From positions 1-33,273 of the forward strand of contig JAGDBD010000114.1 of assembly GCA_017959225.1 (NCBI GenBank): a stretch of DNA of 33,273 nucleotides, given 5' to 3'. Positions 1 to 7,037 of the stretch are shown here, piece by piece. A program made the position numbers and the translations under genes. The stretch's first letter is position 1; each line of letters starts with the position of its first letter. The notes beneath the pieces are model-generated. The model worked only from the letters and a program-made list of their open reading frames with translations. It was not told the origin of the DNA and did no database searches. Origin of the DNA: Fibrobacter sp. (GTDB lineage: Bacteria; Fibrobacterota; Fibrobacteria; Fibrobacterales; Fibrobacteraceae).

Positions 1-100
1 CGGTGGGTCATACCCGTTCCCATTCCGAACACGGAAGTCAAGCCACCTGTCGCCGATGGTACCTGGCCTTCGGGCCCGGGAGAGTAGGTCGCCGCCGGAT
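1..100 (+). rRNA. rrf: 5S ribosomal RNA, 5'-truncated by the window edge
   Basis: This is the 3' part of a 5S rRNA, the small RNA of the large ribosomal subunit. Recognisable conserved stretches are CCGAACACGGAAGTCAAGC (loop B/C region), CGCCGATGGTAC and GGGAGAGTAGGTCGCCGCC near the 3' end. About the first ten bases are outside the window. A strong terminator follows within a few bases, so this is probably the last gene of an rRNA operon entering from the left. The 3' end is placed at about base 100 by comparison with the usual 5S ending and could be off by two or three bases. Confidence 0.95.
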
Positions 101-104
101 CCAC

Positions 105-141
105 GGGCCCCTGCGAGAGATCGCGGGGGCCCTTCTTTTTT
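105..141 (+). terminator. Intrinsic terminator of the rRNA operon
   Basis: A 12-bp GC-rich stem (105-116 pairs with 121-132, one G-T pair) closes a GAGA tetraloop and is followed by a T-rich tract at 133-141. It begins directly after the 5S gene. The following bases 142-209 are unusually GC-rich, with GCGGGG at 164-169 able to pair with CCCCGC at 189-194, and hold no gene that I can support. Confidence 0.93.
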
Positions 142-209
142 CTGCGCGCGCCTCCGCCGCGCCGCGGGGGTCCCCTGGGAATCCCCGGCCCCGCTAAATG
201 TTCTCTCTG

Positions 210-3200
210 TTAAAGCAAACCGAGCGTTTGCTTTATTGTTTGTTCATCAGTTCCAGCAGGGAATAGAGCCCGTTCTTCTGGCGGAATAAAGGCCAGTTTA
301 CGTTCTTCTTCAGGGAGTGCAGAACGGTCGCGTAAAACGACCGGTTTACCTGTGACCGTGTAAAAGAATGGACCTGTTTTAATAAAGGCTTTTTTGGCTA
401 AACCTTGAGCGATCGCATCTTTAACGGCTCTGACTACCGCAGGGCCTGCACGGTGGACTCCATGAAGGTGCAAAATTCGGCGGATAAGGCTCTTTTCGTG
501 GATCGGAGATTCCGCATCCACATAAAATTTCATTTGCAAAATCAAAAGTTTAGAAGCGAGTTCCGGAATAGGAACATCGTGGACGGTCCCTTCGATTTTG
601 GGACGGATAATCTGGTAAGGCTCCACGTGAAATTCTGGAGCTTCATCTGCGTCAGATTTCTTTTCACGGGGTGGAGGGGCAACACTCTGTTCCACGGCAA
701 TCGTCGTGAGAACGTGTCCTCGTTCATCATCTGTTGAACGGTACCAGTTCGGGCACCAGAGCGGGATGATTTTCCAGCCGAGGCGTTCGAGCATTTTGGG
801 GCGCAGATAGTGACGGTCTTCTACGGATGCCCGCAAGAAATCGTTTCCTGAATCGGTTTCGATTCCAAGTAAGAAATGTTCCGGGTTATTGGCATCGTGA
901 ACGGCGAATTGAACTGCAGCTCCATTATATCCCCAGCCGGTTTCAATCTGGGCTTCTTCCGTACGGATTTCGCTATAAACCTGTTCTTCGAGATGGGTTA
1001 ATAAGGGATTTGTTTCAAAGATATTTGCATCTTTGAATGTTTCGACATACTTCAGAAAATCTGCGTAAGCACGGACTCCTGCATTTGGAGAAGAGGTTTT
1101 TTCCGGCTTTTCGGCAGAGAATATGCGCAGGCTCGAAAGCGCATGGGTGGCGCAGACATTGATGAGCTTTGCGTTGAATCCTTGGCTTGCGATAGTCGTG
1201 TTAGGCTCTGCACAGATAAAGAGCGTGTCGCGGTAGTCTCCGGATGCTTCTTCTGGGAGTCGCACGTAGGGATCTCGCAAAACATCTTTAGGTGACACGA
1301 AAAATCCCAAATCGGGATGTTCATGGATCTTTTTGAGAATTGCTTGGAATACGCTGGATTTTCGTTCTTCGGTAAAGACGATAATTCCAAGGGACTGCAT
1401 CGGATGCTGTTCGACATGCTTTGCTGCGGCTTCTGCAATGGCTTGAGAAAGATCTTTTTCGTAAATGATGTGCAGATCGTGTGCAGCGGTGCTTGGCGGC
1501 GGCAGTTTGCGAATTTTTTGATTGTAAAAATTCTTGTTTGCGTAGTCGATGAGAATGGGATGCTTGTGCAAAATGTTGAGGGATAAGAAAGAAAGCTTTG
1601 CCCCTTTGTAGAGGGAGTAAGCGAGAATGCTTTCCAGCTGCGGTGCAACAAATCCCGGATGTCGATTTTCTCCCTGGGTGGCTGGGAACTGTGGTGTGGG
1701 AAGGCTAGAATCCCCTAAAAATACCACACGTTTGGAGCGGAGCAGGGCGGGCATCGCTTGTAACGGCGGAATCGCTTCGCTATCAAGGAGAATGGCCACG
1801 TCAAAAATCGAATGTTCCTGGGGGAGGCTTTCCGCAGTTTCTCCGACAGGCATGATTGTCAAAAGCTTCGGATTTTTTTGCAACGCGTCTTTTGCGTACC
1901 GCAGATTCATGGTGCAAAGATCATCGGTCGCTTCGCGGAAATCCCTTGCACGCATGGAATGAATTTTTGGCGATGACGAAAAAATCGGTGGGAAAATTTT
2001 GCAAGCCCTTTGAATTTGCAAGGAGCTCCAATAGCGGGAGAGTTCTGCAATCAGCTGGTCCTTGTTGGGGAGATCTTCAATGATGGCTGATTCTAGTGCC
2101 AAAAGCCCCAACTTTTTGAGTTCGTTCCGCTTGTGCTGAATTTGCGTGTACGCCGGAAGTAAAGAAAGCGAAGATGCCCATTTGGAAACGAGGGATGCCT
2201 GTTCGTCTACGGTGTCGCAGTCGATGGACGCGTTAAAGCCGAATTCTTTGCAGAGTTCGGAGAAATCCTTTTCGGCATTTTTGCAGAGTTCCCGCAGTTC
2301 ATCGGCGTTGCGAATTTGATCTTTGATCTGGCTATACTTGGAAAGGATCGCGTAAGAGAGGGATGCATGCTCCGTTTTTTCTGCTTTTTTGCGGAATTCG
2401 TAGAACCATTGCAGTTTTGCTGCAAGGAGAATCCAATTTGTATGTTCAAATTGCCACGATTTACCGAAGAGACGCCCGGCCAAAGCAGACGTGTTCATGT
2501 AAAGCTTTTTGCAGTCCTGGAGGCGGATCAGCTGGTCGGTGAGCGCAAGCAGGTCTGCATCTTTTTTCCCCTGTTTGGGATCTTTTAAGGTGCGGAGCAG
2601 GGTTTTGCGGGCGCTGTGGTAATATTCGGAAAAAGCTTTGAATGTGCGATCCTGGTTGTTTTTAAGGACTTCACGGGCAGCTCCCAGTTGCATATCGATA
2701 GCTTCATCGATAAAGACCGGGGAACCGTTGCGCCTAAAATCGGACCAGGTAGCTCCTGCATCCGGTAAAGCGCGGAGCGCTTCTTCAAAAGTCGCCCAAT
2801 CTTTAGATTCCAAAATCCAACCGTCGAATGAAGGCGTGGATTCGTTGAAATCGGAAGTGATGGCTCTACTGATGTCTGCAAGATCGGAAATGTGAATCGC
2901 CTGGTCAAAGAACAGCGCTTTGGATACGCAATCTGCCAAAGTGACAAGGGTCTGGAATTCCCCATGGACTTTTTCGAGTTTCTGAGCGAGATTTCGTAGC
3001 TGAAGCTCGTTCGTCGCATCGAGAGAAACACCGCGGTAGGCTTTGAGCGCCTGTTTGGACTCGGGCTGTTCGAGAGTTTCTAAAAGGTCTTGTAAAAGGC
3101 TCTTGGCAAAATGGATGTTTTCGCGGTCAAGAGTTTCACAGCCTGCAAACGTGGAATCCGGCCAGATCTTTTTACGAGAGCCTGTTTCGGCAAGGGTCTT

Positions 3201-4301
3201 TAAGGATTCGGAAAGGGTACTGTTTCCCGGTGGAATCGGCATGTTCGCTGCGCGATTGTAATCGGTTAGGATTTTTCGCGAAGCGGAAAGACTTTCTCTC
3301 GCTTTTTCTAAGGTAATGTCCTTGTATTCGATACGTTGGGGGTTCCAAAGTTTTTCAAATCGGACAATGGAAGCCTTTTTTTTGTACGTGAGAAGGACTT
3401 TTTGCCCTTTGGAAACGCTTTCCGAGATAAAGTTCGCCAGAAATTCTTCTTTGGCAGATCCGGGAGGCGCTTCTACAGCGTAAATCGTGTTTTCCGGTGA
3501 AAGCGCTTCCAATAAAGCGGTGTTGGCTTCGGAGTCGAGAGTGTGGACGAAATAATGGTCCACAGGGAGAAAACGTTCGTCCGGAGGGAGTTCTTCAATA
3601 AGGGAATCTGTGACGTGGAGCCCTTCTTCGGAAAGCAGTTGGGAAAGCAAAGACGTTTCGGAAGGATTCCCTTGTTTCCAAAATTTGCATTCGGTATCTT
3701 TGTAAGCGTAAAGGCTTGCCTTGTCATAGAAACCGATGAACATGCCGCGGAACGTGGTTTTCCATTCGGAAACCGCTTTGGCTGCATTTTCGACTTCGGC
3801 AAAGTACTTGCGGATGTCGAAGCGGTTACCATCCCAAAAATCATGAGCGGACGGAAGCTCTACAGCCCCGCGGTTCTTGATGCGGAGAGGTACGTTTTCA
3901 ATGGGAACGGTCCGGATTAAAGAAACATCGAGAGTCCTCGAATCGATGTGCACCGGAACGAGCAGCAGGGGAGCTGTACTCTTCGATCTTAAAAATCCAA
4001 TGGCTAAGAAGGCGTTCTGTTCACCGGTCCCTTCTTCCATACAGCGCAATGCGTATCGGAAATCGGCAAAAAGAGCGTTTTGCTGTTCAGACGAAAACTG
4101 CGGATTTGTGGGCGCAAAGAGGGAAAGGGGTAAAGAAACCGGTTTGTTCAGCCATTTTTCGAAAAAAAGAATTCCGTCTTCGGCAAGGAGCGGTGTCTGG
4201 AATTTAGCCCTTGGAGCCACATGCAAAAGACGGCTTTTGGAGCTTAAATCAAAGGATGCATCGCGTAATTTCAGAAGTTTTTGGTACAGATCGTCCGCCA
4301 T
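210..4301 (-). CDS. DUF4011/DUF3320 superfamily-1 helicase-like protein with degenerate ATPase motifs
   Basis: A 1363-residue protein with the layout of the large DUF4011 helicase family: N-terminal DUF4011 (conserved LSSKSRLLHV near residues 19-28), a P-loop region, a second helicase half, an MTES_1575/Vsr-like nuclease domain (about 1110-1190) and a C-terminal DUF3320 domain (about 1240-1310). Family members usually carry GPPGTGK, DEAS, GDPKQL and an LTRAR-type motif VI. Here the matching sites read APPGSAKE (278-285), LLDSE (838-842), GDSSL (863-867) and CATHA (H1053), so the residues needed for ATP hydrolysis look lost. In the nuclease domain IETD (1147-1150) is kept but the usual preceding Asp is Gln1131. 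The frame is intact over 4 kb, so it is a maintained gene, perhaps a pseudo-helicase. It lies 26 bases after gluQ. There is no Shine-Dalgarno; TATATT at 4311-4316 (minus strand) sits 9 bases before the ATG. Family assignment is good; function is unknown. Confidence 0.85.
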   Translation of the reverse strand: MADDLYQKLLKLRDASFDLSSKSRLLHVAPRAKFQTPLLAEDGILFFEKWLNKPVSLPLSLFAPTNPQFSSEQQNALFADFRYALRCMEEGTGEQNAFLAIGFLRSKSTAPLLLVPVHIDSRTLDVSLIRTVPIENVPLRIKNRGAVELPSAHDFWDGNRFDIRKYFAEVENAAKAVSEWKTTFRGMFIGFYDKASLYAYKDTECKFWKQGNPSETSLLSQLLSEEGLHVTDSLIEELPPDERFLPVDHYFVHTLDSEANTALLEALSPENTIYAVEAPPGSAKEEFLANFISESVSKGQKVLLTYKKKASIVRFEKLWNPQRIEYKDITLEKARESLSASRKILTDYNRAANMPIPPGNSTLSESLKTLAETGSRKKIWPDSTFAGCETLDRENIHFAKSLLQDLLETLEQPESKQALKAYRGVSLDATNELQLRNLAQKLEKVHGEFQTLVTLADCVSKALFFDQAIHISDLADISRAITSDFNESTPSFDGWILESKDWATFEEALRALPDAGATWSDFRRNGSPVFIDEAIDMQLGAAREVLKNNQDRTFKAFSEYYHSARKTLLRTLKDPKQGKKDADLLALTDQLIRLQDCKKLYMNTSALAGRLFGKSWQFEHTNWILLAAKLQWFYEFRKKAEKTEHASLSYAILSKYSQIKDQIRNADELRELCKNAEKDFSELCKEFGFNASIDCDTVDEQASLVSKWASSLSLLPAYTQIQHKRNELKKLGLLALESAIIEDLPNKDQLIAELSRYWSSLQIQRACKIFPPIFSSSPKIHSMRARDFREATDDLCTMNLRYAKDALQKNPKLLTIMPVGETAESLPQEHSIFDVAILLDSEAIPPLQAMPALLRSKRVVFLGDSSLPTPQFPATQGENRHPGFVAPQLESILAYSLYKGAKLSFLSLNILHKHPILIDYANKNFYNQKIRKLPPPSTAAHDLHIIYEKDLSQAIAEAAAKHVEQHPMQSLGIIVFTEERKSSVFQAILKKIHEHPDLGFFVSPKDVLRDPYVRLPEEASGDYRDTLFICAEPNTTIASQGFNAKLINVCATHALSSLRIFSAEKPEKTSSPNAGVRAYADFLKYVETFKDANIFETNPLLTHLEEQVYSEIRTEEAQIETGWGYNGAAVQFAVHDANNPEHFLLGIETDSGNDFLRASVEDRHYLRPKMLERLGWKIIPLWCPNWYRSTDDERGHVLTTIAVEQSVAPPPREKKSDADEAPEFHVEPYQIIRPKIEGTVHDVPIPELASKLLILQMKFYVDAESPIHEKSLIRRILHLHGVHRAGPAVVRAVKDAIAQGLAKKAFIKTGPFFYTVTGKPVVLRDRSALPEEERKLAFIPPEERALFPAGTDEQTIKQTLGLL

Positions 4302-4327
4302 ATATAACGGAATATAAATTGAAACTT

Positions 4328-5200
4328 TTAGAAAAGTCGATTTTTTACGAGTTGAATCGAATCGTTTACAGAAAGGGGTTCTGCTTTGGGAATGAATCCT
4401 GCCTTGGCGCAGACTTCACCGAGAAGCGCTTCGGGAGAAATACCCAGTTCCCTTTCTCCACGGATACTTGCCGCGTGTTCCCGTTTGGAAAGCTTTTTTC
4501 CAAAAGGGTCTGCGATCAGGGGATGGTGTAAAAAGAGGGGCGGTTCTTTTCTGCCTAGAGCTTCTGCAAGGACGATTTGACGGGAGGTAGAATGCTTGAG
4601 ATCTTCTCCGCGGACGACTAGCCCTACACCTTCTTCGAAATCGTCAGCGACAACGGCAAATTGGTAGGTCCATTGTCCAATGCGGTCTTTCAAAGCGAAA
4701 TCGCCACAGAATTCTTTTGGATTTTCGGTAAATGTGCCGAGCCGCAAATCTTCCCAGGTGACGGAAACGTTCGGCGTTTTAAAGCGCACCGCATGATCTT
4801 TTCCGTAGGAAAGTCCGAGATTTTGACAGTGACCTTGATAAATGATTTCCCCGTCGGCGTTTGTCGGGTTTGTTTCGAAAGTGAATTTTCGGGAACAGTT
4901 GCAGGCGTAAATCAGATCTTTTTTTTGGAGGACTTCAAGAAAACGTTCGTAGCGCTCCGTGTGGGAACTTTGGATGGATTCCGCTTCCCAGGTAAAACCT
5001 AACCATTCAAGATCTTCGCGGATAGCGTCGATATAGGCTTTTCGGGCGCGGCTCTGGTCGTGATCTTCGATGCGCAAGCGTACGCGGTATCCGAATTTTT
5101 CGGCAGCGGCGTAGACGTACAAAGCCGAAAGCACATGTCCGCGGTGCAAGTAACCGGTAGGACTCGGGGCAAAACGGGTGAATGGAAAATCTGGGTTCAT
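4328..5200 (-). CDS. gluQ: Glutamyl-Q tRNA(Asp) synthetase
   Basis: This is a truncated paralogue of glutamyl-tRNA synthetase that activates glutamate and transfers it to queuosine in the anticodon of tRNA(Asp); it works in the cytoplasm. The 290 residues fit the family (about 290-310), which lacks the anticodon-binding domain of GltX. Visible motifs are the HIGH-like SPTGYLHRGH (13-22), the KMSKS-like KLSKR (235-239) and the zinc-site pattern C99xC101, Y120, C124 typical of GluQ. The ATG at 5200 starts directly at the conserved N terminus. No clear Shine-Dalgarno precedes it; an AT-rich TATAAA lies just upstream. It is followed after 26 bases by the large helicase-like gene on the same strand. 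I see no functional reason for that pairing. Confidence 0.93.
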   Translation of the reverse strand: MNPDFPFTRFAPSPTGYLHRGHVLSALYVYAAAEKFGYRVRLRIEDHDQSRARKAYIDAIREDLEWLGFTWEAESIQSSHTERYERFLEVLQKKDLIYACNCSRKFTFETNPTNADGEIIYQGHCQNLGLSYGKDHAVRFKTPNVSVTWEDLRLGTFTENPKEFCGDFALKDRIGQWTYQFAVVADDFEEGVGLVVRGEDLKHSTSRQIVLAEALGRKEPPLFLHHPLIADPFGKKLSKREHAASIRGERELGISPEALLGEVCAKAGFIPKAEPLSVNDSIQLVKNRLF

Positions 5201-5232
5201 CGATTTATAAGTTAATTAAAATGAGTAAAAAA

Positions 5233-5261
5233 TTTAGAATTTGAAAATTAAAGTTTATATT
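5233..5261 (+). promoter_or_regulatory. Predicted promoter of the small exported-protein/exonuclease pair
   Basis: TTTAGA at 5233-5238 and TATATT at 5256-5261 are separated by 17 bases, matching sigma-70-like -35/-10 spacing. The -10 matches the consensus at five of six positions and the -35 at four. The predicted transcript would have a leader of roughly 30 bases before the ATG at 5301, with GGAG at 5292-5295 as ribosome binding site. Confidence 0.5.
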
Positions 5262-5300
5262 AGTGGCGAATCCTCTTTTAGGGTGAATGTTGGAGATTTT

Positions 5301-5855
5301 ATGATGAAACGAATTCTTGGATTGGGACTTTTTTTAAGCGCATTTGCTTTTGCAGAAGATATTTCCGCGACGACTTCGAACGGATCCGTGGTGATTCTGC
5401 ACGATAATGGCCGGTGGGAATATTACAACAACAATTCCAAGGTTCGGGATATTCGGGAATCGGCCATTCCGAAGGACATGCAGACGACGGTTTCGATTGA
5501 ATATGAATCTCCCGAAAAATTGCGCAAGGATATGCGTATGCGGATGGATGCAGACTTTGCAACGGAAGAAGAAATCAAAGACAGTTTGAGAACCCTTCCG
5601 GCAGGTGGAATCGTACATTTTGCAGTCCCGGAATCTCAGGTGCACCGTGGAAATCCCCGCACTTTTACCTATACGGTCTGGGTGGGAAAGAAACAGGTTT
5701 ACAAAGCTCCGGTTTCGGAATCGCAGGCAGTTCCTTCGGAAACCGCAGGTGTCACGTATTTACTTTCTGTTCCTTTGCACTCCAAGGTCAAAGGAAAGTC
5801 GATTAAGGCGCGTGTGGAAGACGCTTACAGTTCCATTGATTTCGATGTTCGCTAA
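5301..5855 (+). CDS. Small exported protein of unknown function
   Basis: A 184-residue protein beginning with a clear signal peptide (MMKRILGLGLFLSAFAFA, then EDIS), so it is probably periplasmic or exported. The ATG at 5301 is preceded by GGAG five bases upstream; a TTG further upstream in the same frame (5241) has no such site and would bury the signal peptide. The mature N terminus contains NGSVVILHDNGRWEYY, a short pattern seen in small periplasmic families such as DUF3157, but this is too little to assign it. The C-terminal half looks like a beta-rich domain. Its stop codon overlaps the start of the exonuclease gene (TAATG), so the two are translationally coupled. Function is not recognised. 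Confidence 0.8.
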   Translation: MMKRILGLGLFLSAFAFAEDISATTSNGSVVILHDNGRWEYYNNNSKVRDIRESAIPKDMQTTVSIEYESPEKLRKDMRMRMDADFATEEEIKDSLRTLPAGGIVHFAVPESQVHRGNPRTFTYTVWVGKKQVYKAPVSESQAVPSETAGVTYLLSVPLHSKVKGKSIKARVEDAYSSIDFDVR

Positions 5856-6964
5856 TGGAATCCGCGCCTCATATTGCCGTTGTTGATGTAGAAACCACCG
5901 GTGGAAAACCGGAATATTCTCGCATTATTGAAATAGGGATCGTTCTTGTGGATGATTGGAAAATCACCCAGAAGTTTGATTCGCTTGTGAAGGTTCCTGT
6001 AGAACTTTCTCCCTTTATTCAAAACCTGACAGGCATTACACCGAAAATGCTTAGCAACGCTCCGGAGTTTGACGAAATCGCTTCGAAGGTAGATGCGATG
6101 CTTGAAGGGCGCATTTTTGTGGCCCACAACGTGGCTTCGGATTATGGAGCTGTCGGCGGGGAAATGAAACGTTCTGGGTTTGATTTTTCACCGGAAAGGC
6201 TTTGTACGGTGAAGCTTTCTCGCCGTGTATTTCCGGGACTTCCGAAATACAGCCTTCATGAACTGACCATGGAACTGGGGCTTCCCGATTTTGGGCAGCA
6301 CAGAGCTTTGAATGACGCCATTGCAGCCGCAAATCTTTTAATCCATGCGAAGGAAAATGGTGGGCTTCCGCAAATAGAAGAACTTTTGCGGGGAGGAAAA
6401 CGCCCTGTCTTTTACCCGAAAGGCTGGAACGATGGGACGATTGCCGCTCTTCCGCGGACTCCGGGGATCGCCTATTTTGTGGGAAAGGAAGGAATCCTTT
6501 ATGCGACAGCGGCACGGAACGTGCGAACCCGCGTATTGGAATTGCTGTCGAATACCCGCAGAAGTCCGTTAAAAGGTTTTACGGACGGTATCTATGACAT
6601 TCGTGTCAAAGAATTGGGGTCGGAACTTTTGGCAAAGCTTTGCCTGGAATCGGAACTTTCCAAAAAACGTTTCCCCTGTAATTCCGTTGTGCAGAAAAAG
6701 CCTGACATCGGAGCGCCTTTGCCTGACATGGCAGTATTTTTACCGGGCCGTTTTATGGGAGACCGCGGTGTTGTGATTGTGCGGAATTCAAAGGTTCAAG
6801 GGTACGCCTTTTTGCAAGAAGAAAACGGATATTCCCTTTCGGATATTTTGGAAAGAATGAACCCTTTTGCGCAAGCGGATAACTTGGTGCCGATTTTGCG
6901 GCCTGCGTTAGAACGGAAAGGTGTCCGTGTGCAGTTTTTACCGAAACGAAAAGAATTAGACTAG
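5855..6964 (+). CDS. DnaQ-like DEDDh exonuclease fused to a degenerate GIY-YIG (UvrC/Cho-like) domain
   Basis: The first 165 residues form a DNA polymerase III epsilon-type 3'-5' exonuclease with all DEDDh residues visible: D11 and E13 in DVETTG, D96 in HNVASDYG, H149 and D154 in HRALNDA. From about residue 198 the sequence follows the N terminus of UvrC/Cho (LPRTPGIAYF, then NVRTRV near 222-227). The usual GIY and YVGK residues read GIA (204-206) and LYATAA (215-220), so the endonuclease half is probably inactive or altered. Exonuclease plus GIY-YIG fusions are known in several phyla and are thought to act in DNA repair. A C-terminal region of about 120 residues is not recognised. The start overlaps the stop of the upstream exported-protein gene by one base. 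It converges with topB. Confidence 0.85.
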   Translation: MESAPHIAVVDVETTGGKPEYSRIIEIGIVLVDDWKITQKFDSLVKVPVELSPFIQNLTGITPKMLSNAPEFDEIASKVDAMLEGRIFVAHNVASDYGAVGGEMKRSGFDFSPERLCTVKLSRRVFPGLPKYSLHELTMELGLPDFGQHRALNDAIAAANLLIHAKENGGLPQIEELLRGGKRPVFYPKGWNDGTIAALPRTPGIAYFVGKEGILYATAARNVRTRVLELLSNTRRSPLKGFTDGIYDIRVKELGSELLAKLCLESELSKKRFPCNSVVQKKPDIGAPLPDMAVFLPGRFMGDRGVVIVRNSKVQGYAFLQEENGYSLSDILERMNPFAQADNLVPILRPALERKGVRVQFLPKRKELD

Positions 6965-7037
6965 CCGTCGAACGAGCCCCAGTCTTCCGGAGTTCCTTGT
7001 TTTTTTGACCACGTCGAGAGTTATTTTTCGACTTCGG

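Noticed and set aside
210..4301. Helicase-like gene as part of a multi-gene defence island
   Set aside because: Neighbours are an rRNA operon and gluQ. No methylase, toxin, integrase or other defence gene is nearby, so only the single protein is reported.
6965..7037. Possible terminator between the exonuclease gene and topB
   Set aside because: A T run exists at about 7000-7006, but I could not find a convincing stem directly before it, so it is not annotated.
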